Below, in pieces: positions 49,399 through 61,518 of a stretch of DNA of 64,000 bases. The notes under the pieces were generated by a model, which saw only the letters and a program-made list of their open reading frames with translations, was not told the origin of the DNA and searched no databases. Origin of the DNA: Myrica gale (taxonomy: Eukaryota > Streptophyta > Magnoliopsida > Fagales > Myricaceae); assembly GCA_963930655.1 (NCBI GenBank), contig OZ005600.1, forward strand, positions 1,367,501-1,431,500. The letters are read 5' to 3'. Each line of letters begins with the position of its first letter. The first letter of the stretch is position 1. Made by a program: the position numbers and the translations under genes.

Positions 49399-49490
49399 CT
49401 AATATATTTTCATTTTTGGTTTTTGTTTTTGTGTGTTTGGGGGGGGGGGGGGTGGCCACCCCATCCTCCCATAGCCTGGTCCCTGTTGCG
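49352..49490. mobile_element. possible hAT-type MITE remnant
   Basis: The segment begins CAGGGACGCAGCTAT and ends with the reverse complement of CAGGGACCAGGCTAT, and contains a G14 tract near 49439-49452. CAGGGAC-type ends are typical of hAT elements. No target-site duplication was seen. It overlaps the 3' end of the predicted glycosyltransferase frame. Confidence 0.4.
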
Positions 49491-52400
49491 ACCAAGGCAA
49501 CTGAATTTGCCTTTCATTTCCCAACAATTCACCTCTGTAGTGTATGAAACCTACCATATTAAGAAGGCGGAGAGCGGCAGGCCGAGTGAATTTTCTTGCG
49601 AAAAGAAAGCATGGGGATGGCTTCCCCTTGCTACTGCACCACTCTCTTCGATACTCAGTCTCGTAATAGATATTATCAATTTCCTGCAAAAGTCATGAAA
49701 TTTGTTAAGATGTTTCCTATCCCCCATTTCATTGAAGGGAGAAAAACCTATTTAAGTGCTAGTTTAAATTGAGAGCTAATTTTAGCTTCTCATATGTTCT
49801 ACTCCAATATCGTTGAATCATACAGGGAATGCATGGTTAATCCACTAGTATCCCTTTAGATGAGAGGGGCCAGAGAACGGGAATATAGCAGATATACAGT
49901 GGTCAAATGCTCAAGATAAACTTAAACATGAATGATAACATTAAAAAGGCTAGTCTCTCCATCATCTCACTAATCTATTTCCTGTTCTTTACCAGGAAAT
50001 ATATCCTCTGTAAGTCTCATATTAACATCCCTCTCTACCATGATACTGGGAAAAAAAACTGAGAATATTGGGACTTTGAGTGACCTAGGAGTTGAATTCA
50101 GTATTTTTGAAGGTAGAACAGCCCTGAAAATGCTGCCACCATTGCAACATTCCGTCAAATATGCAAGCTTTAATCAACTCAAGAAGATAAGTCCTCACAA
50201 TTACATTAATTTCAGAAAATGGTCAAGGAAAACTAGATTTTTGCTATTATTGGATGAGACAGGGAAGTGAGTTTAATCCAATGAGGTTACGCAAACCATC
50301 TGAACGAAGTATGAAATAGATGCAATCAATGATGTAGACAAAACTTGTATCAGCATTCTATTAGGTGAAGGAAATATCTAGAGTTAAGCTAATTTTTCCA
50401 TGACAATATAAGTCTATGTTATTTTCAGTATAATATTGTACCACAAACCTCTCCGTAGAATAAGTTCTCTTGATGACTAAGATTGTCTTGGCCAAGAAAA
50501 AAGGACTGAGATTGTCTTGCAGATGCGGTTTTCTAAAACAAAACAATTTACCTTTACAGATTTGATAAGCATGGGAGTAGCATCTGAAAACTTGTAAGTA
50601 ACTGGATGCCATCCACGCCGTTCATGGTCTTTGGAAGATGAGAGATCCCATGCGCTATGTGTCAGTGACCTACGTGTGATCTCTCCTTCAAGGCCTTCCT
50701 GCTGAAATTCGAAATATAAGGTTGAGATGGTGTGACATTCCACATTCCATTTTAAGCACCTCAAGTTCCACCTTCCATTTTCTTTACATCAAATTGTCAT
50801 GCACTGACAACAAGGTGGACAAGACTATAAGAGGCCCCAGAAATATTGACATTAATTAGAGAGAGAGAGAGAGAGAGAGCCCAAAATACTTTCCAACGGA
50901 GATCTACCTGCTTAGATATTAAGCTTTTTTTTTTTTCAATTCCATCCTAGATCTTCTTACAAAGCCTTCTCAATGTGCATATGTTTTTTAAGGTAGATAG
51001 TTTAAGAACCAGCAAAATTTTCACAAACCCTTTAGTGATGGCAATACAAGTTACAAACCATAAGAACCATACGTTAAGACACATGTAAGCTGCCTTCCTA
51101 TCAACAGCGCAAACTTGAAATCTTATCTGATTCGATTTGAAATGTCATGTTTGAATTTGATAAGTGTCAATAATAATAAAAAATCCAATGTCATAAACAT
51201 TTATGAACCAAAATATCAGTTTATATCGACATAAGATCAGCCAGAAACTTCCACTTTATAAGTTCTGCATTTGAAACCCAGTTCTAGTTCTAGCAACAAC
51301 ATATGTCTGCTACTATGGGACAAAGAAACATGAGGAAAATATATATCAAAAGAGATTGCCGATGTCTGATTCTGCCAAATATTGTATAATTATTACCTGA
51401 TTTCATCTACAGAAAAGTGTTTGATACACGCAAAACTATGGCAGGATGCAATGTATGTCCGTTAAGGTTGCCAACTTTCATAAAAACTTAAACAAGTTGA
51501 AATCAACCATAATTAGAAACTGGGAGAGTAGGTACTGATATGTTAAGATTTCAGATCCACTAAAAGTTAAGGGCCAACCAATCCTGACAAATAGATCAGA
51601 ACGGAGCCTAAAAAGATGATGAAAACTATTTCACTGGGAGAAATAAATTAATAAATAGATGGAGTGAGGTGTTATGTTGGTCAACAATGCTTCTTGTCAG
51701 ATTTTATAATGTGAAACTGTCTCCAACATCTTAAATTAGCAAGTATAATGTGGATCAAGATAGATAAGTGCAAATCCAAAGTCTTTGTAGAAAGAGCCAA
51801 TCTCAGAAATTATCTTACAGCCAGTAAGGTCTGAACATAATGTTCATCTGGTATACAATTATGCTCCTTGGATGCGTCAGCAGGCTGCAAATGAAAAGAA
51901 TTACTAAAGTATATTAAACATTTGAATAATCATATTATGCAAACCATTTACCAACGCTATTTATTGCTAATAAATTATATTTGACCTCAAAATCACTTTT
52001 CGGAAATAAACTAAAGCAAAGCATGCAGGAATAAACATTTCATACGTTACTTAGGTGCCAAAATGCTTTGGAAGAAATCTGACAAAAGCAATTATACAAC
52101 ATTGGGAAATAAGAGGCGATCATTACATGGTGCCTAAAAGATTAAAAAAGAAAAAAAGAAAAATTACTTACAAGGGGACGATCCCGCCAAAACTCAGGTA
52201 GTGACCTCCTCTGCATTATTAACCATAAGGAATCAACAAACACAGATACTTAAAAAATATGGAAGTTGATAATGTTGGGGGAAAATATCTATATTTTGTA
52301 TTTCAAACAGTAAAAACTAAAATGAGCAGAGTCAGAAAAAAGAACAAGAAAAAAACACCTCATGCTCTTAAGTGACTATATCAACAGCACACACAGTTTT

Positions 52401-55288
52401 CATTGATGGCAGCTCTTCCCAGTAAATAGCACGTCCAAACATTCACGCAAGTCAATTTAACACCACCTCATTTTCGAAAAACATAGTTGCATTATGCCAA
52501 TTTTTCAGATAACAAAAATTCACCGTCCCTTGGCTATACTTACAGTATATAACCTAATGAAGTAAGCGTAAGCAGCTATAATCTATTAAGCTCATGATAG
52601 AAGGAAGTACTCTCCTCATGTTTCTAATCACAAATGATCAGTAGAAGACGACTTGCCTTGCAGTTCTGTTGAAAAATAGGAAACACAGTGTTGTCTTCCA
52701 CAATAACCTCTGCATGCTTTCTGGTCAGAACACCCCACTTCAAGGAGATAAATCAAAGACACAAGTCAGACAAGAGAGCACATCTACTTGAAAATTTTAA
52801 GCATTATATTTGATTCTTTTTCTAGTTTTCTGTTGGACTTCTGGAAGTAAAATTCAATAAGTTAGTCTTACTTGAGATCCTTTCCTCCAGTTATGAACTG
52901 GAATAATAGGAGCCATTTTTGGGTTGTAGCGGCCCTCTTTAGTATCAGCAAAGCTGCGTCCAGCGTTTAATGTTTGAAAATATATTAGTATGAGTGACTA
53001 ATGAAAAATGTGCAAAAATTTGAGAATGCACTAAACTGAGCTGTTTTTTCTATAGAAGATTGAATCTCCCTCATAGAAGATTCGGATAATGACTCATATC
53101 TCAAAGCCCAAAATAAAAAGGAGATGAAATAAATTCTTCCATCAAGGCTACCTCCATTGCTTTTATATGTGTAGAGAAAGATGGAGATGCACGCATTTTC
53201 TTAAGGACAGGCCACTTACCTGTCTACAAAACTATGTGATGTAGACACAATATACTCGTATGTGTAGCTGAAGTTGTATAGAGGTATGCAGCTGAGAAGA
53301 GATCGAAAATGTGTTAGACTAAAGTAAACAAAAATAACCATCTTTACTCGATAACTGAGCCTAGGGAAAAAAAATGCTCTACAACTGAACAAACATCTCT
53401 TAACCAATTAAATATGCATATATGATGACAGATTCTGGTAAGAACTGATGGAGGCAACTCAAACATGAACATATGAGCAGAACATGCTAAAGCAGCCAGT
53501 ATTGAGATCAATCATCACCTGTCTGAGAGAAAGACAAAGCGGTCATTGAAAGGATCCTCAAGTGCATGCTTAAGCAATATACGCTCTGCCTCAATCATGC
53601 TGGCTTCACCCCAATCTACCTGGTATATAACAACATGAAGTTAATGGCCACACAGACAGAATAGTTATCAACTTGGGGACATCCACACACACTTGACATA
53701 TGGAGATCCCAGGGTACAGCATAGCTACTGTCTCCTATGCATAATGAATATGGACATAGGAGCACAGAATCCCTTAAGACTTGAAATCACAAATAAGGAA
53801 AAAGGCACCAGAGAGAAAAGGAAAATAATAAGAAAGCCACATGCATGGGGCAAAACGCGCCCGGGGGTGGGAGAGGAGGTGTTGCCTTTGATATCTGTGA
53901 TAAGAGAAAGAGTAGTTGATTCACTCGTGGAATTCCACCAAAAAAAAATGGAATTAGCTTTCACCTATTGTAGCAACCTTTTGTCTCTGATAAAACTTAT
54001 CTTATGATACGCTAGTGACTTGATAAATAACCTCAGAAGTATAGCTTACTCAAGTAATTGGCATGGAGTTCCCATTTTGGACTCCATGGGAGGAATGAGT
54101 ACCTGTATACTATCATTAACTTGACGATTGAAAAAATAAGTCGATCTTGTTGTTGCCTTGTTGAGCACAAACCCAGGCCTAGAGTGAACATAAATTGAAA
54201 ATTTATACTCTCCTCCCTGCACAACGAAGATATTGCTTCTTTAATAGACATGCAAAACAGCATATTGCTCATACTTACAAAGTAAGATCTCCTACACAAT
54301 TATCCAATCTCAAAAGACAAAAAACAGTTTCAGCCTTGTCAACCGCTATGGAAAGTATCATATCTAGAGCTCATGATACACGGAAGAAAAATTACTTATT
54401 TCATATATCCAGGAAAGACCCACTTGCAAAGTGATAGAAATGGGAAAAGGTGATCTGTGAGATAGCTAGATTTACTGGTTGTTCAAATACTGCAGTAATT
54501 CTGTTAAACCTGTTGAACCAGCTAGTTGTAAGCCTTTATAGAAGTGACTGAGCGAAAATCAAGATCTTAAGAAAATAAAACCATAATCTGTGTGTTGACT
54601 GATTCTCAGCAAAGATACAATCTATTCAAAGGAAATGATGGGTAATTGCACTCGCAAATCATATTCTGTATACATACTACAATGTTTCCAAAGAACAAAG
54701 AGGCGATAGCTAGTTGACTATACACAAATATTAACAAATATAAGTGAAAATGAGCAGCTAATTTATTTCTAAATGCCAGATGAACTAATAAGGATATCAT
54801 ACTATTTAGACAGTTGCTGTTAGCAATAATTAACAAACCAAACGACCATAAGTGCTCAATTACAAGTACTTTCTGTTTATACTTCTCCCAGCAATATAAA
54901 CTGCGCAAAGAAGTAATCGCTAGCTAGTTATTCATTAAGAATTGATTTAGATAAAATAGCAGCTAAGCTTAGCCTATATAAACCAATGCCACTTGAACCA
55001 ATAAGGAATTCATGCGAACTAAAACGTCACTATTTGTATTAATATGAAACAAAGCCATTTAAAACATACCTGAAAGAATGCATCCCAAACTAAGTCGAGA
55101 GGAAGCCGGTTCCGCGCGATGAACAAGAAGGCAATCTTCGGCCCCTGCGCCAGCATCATGATCCGACTGTACCGACTCTGCATCATCAACATCAAAGTTC
55201 CGAAGCAGATCCCAAGCAATATCGCAGTGCAAAGTTTCCTCCTCCATTTAAAACGGTGAGGTTTCTGCTGCGAAACTTTTCGCTTCAT
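49399..55288 (-). CDS. DUF266/GT14 Core-2/I-branching-like glycosyltransferase
   Basis: Ten exons join in frame: 55070-55288, about 54103-54216, 53519-53619, 53220-53291, 52872-52953, 52657-52737, 52172-52210, 51819-51884, 50552-50701, and a last exon from 49683. If unspliced, that frame stops at 49399 (402 residues). A signal anchor (LCTAILLGICFGTLMLMM, residues about 19-36) predicts a type II Golgi protein. Family blocks are KIAFLFIARNRLPL, DRFVFLSDSCIPLYNF, PDEHYVQTLL and REWCSSKGKPSPCFLFARKF. DUF266/BC10-like proteins are thought to act in cell-wall glycan synthesis. Intron 6 uses a GC donor. The C terminus after RLLNM is doubtful, since the frame runs into repeat-like DNA; a splice or earlier stop is possible. 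Confidence 0.88.
50855..50879. repeat. (GA)n microsatellite
   Basis: About twelve GA dinucleotides lie in an intron of the glycosyltransferase gene. Confidence 0.9.
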
Positions 55289-55831
55289 TTAGCTGCGGCT
55301 TTCGGTCGTTCAGGGCCTGAAGAAGCTCTTTCAATCATCTCCGTTCAGTTCAGGATCCATATTTTGCGACGAATTGCAAAATTCGAAGATTCAGGCTCCT
55401 GGAAATCGAATTCCCCGGAAACTGCGTGAAGAATGAGGAAACCACAAAGAGTACATACGAGAGTGCGAGAAGCTTTTTAAGAGAGTGAGATTCTCGTGTA
55501 CTGTGATTCGGCGTGCGACTTGGGAGAGAATGGGAATTGAAATGAATGAAACTTGAGAGAAGACCGGAGACTGGAGAGTTGGAAGTAATGATGCATACTG
55601 TGAGTTGGCTTCGCTTCGCTTGGCAAGTGAGATTCCCTTTTTTTTTTTTTTTTTTTTTTTCTCAGTTTGGTGGCGTGTAAAGTAGTTTGTTGTCTTTGGG
55701 TAGTTGCAACTTGCGTGAGAGGAAGGGGATCGAAATTCCCCTGGGACAAATAGAACTATGTAATATTTTTTGCCAAACAAAATTGGGAAATTCTCCCTAG
55801 AATTACACTAATAAATCCCATAAAATAAAGG
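55289..55831. other. glycosyltransferase promoter and leader
   Basis: No gene. A T homopolymer of about 23 bases lies at 55638-55660. The first 100-300 bases are the likely 5'UTR. Confidence 0.45.
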
Positions 55832-56011
55832 ACATGTTTGTTTCCTCTAATAATTTGGAATCTCAACAATTCGGACAAGCTAAATAAATTTCAAAATTTT
55901 TAATTTTTACACATATATACTCTATTTTCACAAACCTCAATAAATCTCAATAAAGTAAAGATTCTTAAAATTTCGATAACATTCCCCACCATTTCAGCAA
56001 ACAAACAACAC
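55832..56011 (-). mobile_element. decayed Tourist-like MITE copy
   Basis: The reverse complement matches the element at 45725-45906 over most of its length (for example aatctttactttattgagat). Its ends gtttgtttcc and caaacaaaca remain recognisable. Confidence 0.75.
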
Positions 56012-56239
56012 CAAAAACTCCCAACCCTATGGACATAAATACTGCAATGTGAAAGAAAAAAGGTTTTGAGGATTCTATGCGATGACAGTGAGAGATAAAG
56101 CGCTACCGATTGATGTGGTTGTTAGTCTCTTTGTTTGGACGAAACCCATGTATATTATGCAGTTGTTGTGTTTTGAAATGCAAGCAATTCACCTAATAAT
56201 AATACTCGGCTGAAAAATCTAACAACTATATAAAATTAC

Positions 56240-56538
56240 GGGAAATTTGCTTTTTAGTCTTTAGGTTTTGGGTCCTTTTTAATTTTAGTCCTTAACTTTC
56301 AACCTTTAAAATTTTAGTCCTTGAACTTTCATCTTTGTAAAATTTAGTCATTCCGTCAATCTGCCGTCAATTTTTGTACCGGTCGACCGGTACAAATTTG
56401 ACGGCAAACTGACGGCAGACTGACGGAAGGACTAAATTTTACAAAGATAAAAGTTCAAGGACTAAAATTTTGACCCTTTAAAATTCGTGACTAAAAATGA
56501 AAAGGGATTAAAACCTATAGACTAAAAAGTAAATTCCC
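56240..56538. mobile_element. 299-bp palindromic MITE
   Basis: Arms starting GGGAAATTTGCTTTTTAGTC and ending in its near reverse complement meet at a perfect 24-bp palindrome (56373-56396, centre ggtcgacc). The repeated ctaaaatttt/aaaattttag phrases resemble the arms of the foldback elements at 33245 and 44809. No coding capacity. Confidence 0.85.
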
Positions 56539-57613
56539 CTAAAATTAATCACGTGAACAGCGACGAAAGCTAAGCTCCGTCGAACGTCAGCCTCTGATTG
56601 GTTAAATACTATAAAAACTTGTAATATTTTTTTTCCCGTTTAATTTTAACGCTAGTGTCCCTTTGAGATGGAGAAATTGTATCTAATACGCGATCTGTGC
56701 AGCATTTGCTTTATAAAAGAAGAAAATATCTCGTCGCCTTTCCGGCATGCGCAAAGGAGACGTTGACTTGCATGTAATATGCTGGACTTCTATTAAGGCA
56801 TTTGTAAGATGCCTGGCAGGCTCCACCCGGGGATGCTGAGCCTTGTGGAAGGACTATCATGTATGTGAGTCTATGATTGATGTTGGGTCTTAGCTGATAA
56901 GACAATTCGAAATATAAAAAAATAATTTTAAACATCATTATTAATTTTTTTACGCCTCAACAACTTCTACACAAATATAAATACAATTCTAACATCACCT
57001 ACAAATTTCCAAAACACTCCAAATCCTACAAAAATCTTCAAAACGAACATAACCCAAATTATTTAACAATTACAAGCATGTTCATGCAGTAATTTGTTAA
57101 TTTTAAAAATACATACATATTTTGAAAAATTCACAAAAATTCAGATAATAATTTTTAAACTTCTCAAAAACAAAAGAGACCGGACTAAGTACCAAGTCAT
57201 AGAGAAACAGCACGCATGTGTGAGAACTGAGATAAGTGTTAACTTGGATTATCCATGATTATTATTATAAAGATACGTACTTATAGTACAGAGAAAGATA
57301 TCCTTACTAATTTCAACAAATTTATTCACATGGGTATTTTTGGTCCGTTTGTTTTACCCAATTGTAAAACCGATGTCGAATATTGACCCGGAAGAAATTC
57401 TATACGGGACGGAATTGGTTTTCAGTGTGTGTGGTGTCATTAAACTTTTCCATTCCTGTCGGGCAGATTGTGAGTTGTACTAAGAGGGTGCCAAGTTTGA
57501 GTTCTATCCATATGTTCGACGACAGCCCTTGGAGAACACACAGTGCAAAACGCGGGGAACAAAAGAGGGACCAACAAAGCAGGAAATCTTCGAGTAGCTC
57601 TAAGGTTTTGTTA
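56539..57613. other. intergenic upstream of SIRB
   Basis: AT-rich DNA with an AAACGAACAT terminus near 57045-57054, related to the MITE at 6427-6719. The last 200 bases are the likely SIRB leader. No other gene. Confidence 0.45.
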
Positions 57614-59423
57614 ATGGAGTCATTGTCGACCCGTCCCCAACTTACCGTTACGAGGTACCAAGAAACTTCCGTTATTTTTATTGTTGTATATGTTAAAATT
57701 GCTCATCTGTTGGTTGAAGCTATGAACTTCGCTTTGATCTTGACGCAGTCAAAGGTCCTCAGTGAGCGAAACAACCAGAACGCACCTCACCTGGACATCG
57801 CCCAAATTCCTAGAATTGCCGAGGGATCCCTCGAAAATCAAATACTCGTCGACAAGGCTGCGTATGAGCAATGGAGATGGTGGGATTGGAGGAAAGCCAC
57901 ATGGGGTTGGAAAGAGAGACGGCGTGATCATCGTCGACCATGGTTCCCGGCGCAAGGAATCAAATCTTATGCTAAGTAAGCTCTAAACTTAGTTCCTCCT
58001 GTCTGCAAGTTTTTTTTTGGCAATTGAAGTTATTCTTTGGGCATTTGTTTTTGCTGTTTTTTATTTGCAGAGTAATTCTAATTCTTGGCTTACCTTTGTG
58101 CTTCTTTGTAATGAGCTTAATATCTTACCTTGTATGGAATTTCAGATGAGTTCGTGGCCATGTTTAGATACAAAACTGGGTACCCAATTGTAGAGCCAGC
58201 TCATATGGTATTCATCTATTCTTTCGTTGTTTAGAGATGAAGTTATTCGATTTTCTTAGTTTTGTCGATTTTCTTAGTTTTGTTGCTTGTTTGAACTAGT
58301 GATTTCGGTATAGTCCCTTGTACTGCTATCACTTTTTCTAATAAGATTGGCTTGCTTATCAAAAAAATTCAAGCTTACTGTATTTAGACGGGGAAGTTGC
58401 AGAAGGAGCTCTTGCTTTGTTTCTTTAGGCTTATCTTGCAACCATAGGAAAAAAAAATTCCATGTTTGTTCCCCTTATTATTGTGACGAAGCTTTTGATG
58501 AGAACTGTTTCCGTAGTTTTATAATGTTTCAGTTCATGCAGCAACCTTGCTTGGTGCTCTTTACTTTTTTGAGGCGAAGACAATGCTTTATTGCTTTGCC
58601 TTTTGCTTTTTGGCTCATAACTGTTTTCTCACTTGCTCAAATACTTTTAATTTGAGTAGGAGTTGGCAGAACCATCTATAACGGATGCATTTGGTTCTTG
58701 TGTACGACAAGGTGCTAATCGGGTCATCTTAAGTCCATTTTTTCTCTTCCCTGGACGTCATTGGCATCAGGTAGCGTAGCGTACTTTCTTTTGATGACTT
58801 GACCACAGAGTTGATCTCTAAGAATTCTTATGTATTGTGAAAGATAGAGTAAGAACCCTCATTCATTGCATTATACTTTCTTTTACTTTACAGGATATCC
58901 CTTCCTTGACTGCTGAAGCTGCAAAACAACACCCCAGTGTGTCGTATATTATAACTGCACCTCTTGGACTTCATGATCTTCTTGTGGTATAAAATTTCCT
59001 CCTATTCATTTTATGGGTTCAACCCCATAATAAACTCTCTTAAGCTTTGCAAAAGTTCAAACTAGCTCAACTTTATGATTGGGCTATGTGCCCTGAATTT
59101 ATAGCATGTTGATAGTTTTCATATCAGTCACACTGGAAGTATACTGTGCATATGTTCCCGATCATTTTCTCCCTATCCTGGAGCATAGTATTTATTTACC
59201 GAGAACTAGCACCCCTGCATGGCATTCGAGAGGAATCCTTGCTTTAAAGCCTCTTCCTAGTTATATTTACATGAAAGGCAGCATGTATTTCATTCTAAAC
59301 TTATAAGGTTTATGATTGCAGGATGTTGTGAATGACAGGATTCAACACTGTTTGAGCCATGTAGCAGGAGATGCAGATGAGTGTGCAGTTTGTGCTGGTA
59401 CTAGCAAATGCAGGCTCTATTAA
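57614..59423 (+). CDS. SIRB: sirohydrochlorin ferrochelatase, chloroplast (CbiX type)
   Basis: Six exons join in frame to 212 residues: 57614-57654, 57749-57975, 58146-58207, 58660-58770, 58894-58989 and 59322-59423. The enzyme inserts iron into sirohydrochlorin, the last step of siroheme synthesis, supplying plastid nitrite and sulfite reductases. Residues 1 to about 60 resemble a transit peptide (MESLSTRPQ, Ser/Thr-rich). The CbiX core starts GVIIVDHGSRRKESNLML, where His is the expected metal-binding residue, and continues PIVEPAHMELAEPSI and LSPFFLFPGRHWHQDIPSLT. The C-terminal cysteines (DECAVCAGTSKC) match the Fe-S cluster-binding loop described for Arabidopsis SirB. A longer open frame over exons 1-2 is a different register and is not the product. 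Confidence 0.93.
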
Positions 59424-60410
59424 GTTCAGAAACTGCAAAACCAAATTGTATTGGGCTCTTTTGTAGTTGGGGGTCATTTCTGCATGAAATCTGGTAGAAG
59501 CATTTGGTGATTGGATATTCAAGGAATCAAACAATTGTTTGGTGGCAGTGATTTGGAGGATATGCTATATGAAGGCCATCAGACTAACAACCATGGATGT
59601 TGCTTCTGATCTTTGCCATCTGAGTTTCCTCAGAATTAGTGTCATCTGTCATCTGATTGTCTCGCATCAGAGTTTGCTGCACTCCAGTGGGAGTAACTGG
59701 ATAAAAATTATCTTATGGTATTGGGGTGGTACTGCAAATCTCCTAATGGTAGGTTAGATGCTATAGCAATAACGTCACAAGTATTTGCTTTACTATCGTA
59801 CCTGGTACAAGTAAACCCATGTTGATGGCGCGTGATCTTCTAATCATTATTAAGTTGCAGTGGCACTGCCATGGTACTTGTCGTGGAAGTTTTCCATCAT
59901 ATTGATGTAATAGAAGCAGACATTTTTCTATTTTCATACAGAGATGAGTTGTAATCAGTGCTCTGGTGCATCTAATCTGAATGAGGTCTGTATCTTTCAT
60001 GTAACAGATGCCTATCCATCTTATTTGAAGATTGTCTGTACTTGACATCTCTCGCTTCTTCTGGAGGCTGGCCATTATATGATTGAATCACTTTTTCCTA
60101 GCTGTAAGTGTATTACTCTCTGTTCGACATGTTTGATCCAAAAATTTCCTCCACCCGTGTCCAGAATCGTGAATATCTCTCCATCTCTATTTTTATGCTG
60201 GCTTTAGCTCGGGCCTTGGCTTGAGCGGGGGTTTCTTCTTCGGTTGTTGCCCATGCTGCAATTAGAGCTCAATTACTTGAGAGCACAGTACAATAATGCA
60301 GCGTATAAAAAGCAGAAGTATTGTCTAATGTTGCCATGGCTTAAAGCACATTTACGTGAACTTAGTGGGATACGAGTTATTACCCTTTCTTTGGGTGCCA
60401 GTCTGCTGTT
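59424..60410. other. gap between convergent SIRB and J-protein genes
   Basis: Probably holds both 3'UTRs. Open frames here are short and unsupported. The relic frame for the J-protein C terminus reaches to 60352. Confidence 0.5.
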
Positions 60411-61518
60411 TCAGCTGCTTGGTGAAGGACTTAGCTGCCATGAAAACATTAGCAGGTCTTTCGGCTGAGGCTGGATCAGGAACTCCAATACTGCCAACTC
60501 TTCTCTTTCTACCCAATGGATGCAGTTTACAGGGCATGAATCAACCAATACCTGTGAGTTTTCATACTCAGGAAGTGATTGGCACTTGGCAGGACCTTGA
60601 TAGCAAAACTTAGACCATGATATGACGAGAGCTTTACCTCGATCTTTTGGTCATCATCTCCGTATTGAACTTTCACTCTTGCACACCCGAGAGCTTCGTC
60701 CATTTCGAACGTGTTACTTGCCTGGTGCACGCATTCTCTGCACCCTGCCAACATTATGCGTTGTGAAAAATTTTGTGTTGAGAAGAAATGTAGAAAAAAG
60801 GGTCCACGATTTAACTATGAACCAGACAAAATACCAGAACTTTGCGAAGGGAACTAACCTACGCATGCAGTTTCATCCACAAATAGAGCCTGAGGTCTCA
60901 TGGGCCCTTTCCAGGAGCTATAGCTTAAGCCTGTGTAGGTCGTCCCATCACGTACTCTCATTTGTCTAATTGAACTATCATACTCCCTCCTCAGATCCTC
61001 TTTCATGAGCACCCTGTAGGCCTCATTCAACATTAGGGTATACTCATGACCCTATATAAAGGATAGAATACCCTTCAAGTCAGCAGTCGGAAACAGTATT
61101 CTAATGGCAAGGAGGATTCTGCAAAGACTAACTAAAAAAAACAAATGACCTTTTCGCCAGCAATATCTGGGTGATACTTCTTTTGCAACTTCCTGTAAGA
61201 GTCTTTGATTTCCTTGCGGTCTGAATCAACAGAAACTCCAAGCAACTCGTAGTAATTCTTCTCTGCTCTTGCTCTTCCCCCAGCCCTTCTGTTATTGGAA
61301 CATCTGATTACACAGCATCTCTGCCTCCATCTTTGAAGACCATTAAACAGGACAGTAGCATTAGTGATACACATACAGAACCCAATTCAAGAAAATTCCA
61401 AGCTTTGTCTAAGATTACTAGATTACCTTGACATAGACTTGTTTATATCAAAAAGACCATGAACTTGGGAACCTATTGGCGCAGAAATCGGGTAACTTGA
61501 GACAACAGAGACCGACAT
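60411..61518 (-). CDS. J-domain plus ferredoxin-like chloroplast protein (DJC82 type)
   Basis: Five exons join in frame to 237 residues: 61427-61518, 61150-61330, 60859-61051, 60638-60744 and 60411-60551. The N terminus is transit-peptide-like ([14 protein letters not shown]). A J domain follows ([13 protein letters not shown]), with the HPD motif in KKYHPDIAG that stimulates Hsp70 ATPase. A bacterial-ferredoxin-like part has cysteines in [10 protein letters not shown] and [10 protein letters not shown], as in plant DJC76/77/82 proteins. The family's usual C-terminal block is present only in another frame ([18 protein letters not shown], to 60352), so the annotated product ends in a novel tail after LEFLIQPQP. 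Loss of a segment with a frame change is the likely cause. Confidence 0.85.

Noticed and set aside
57383..57979. 198-codon plus-strand frame
   Set aside because: Wrong register for the CbiX domain; explained by reading through the first SIRB intron.
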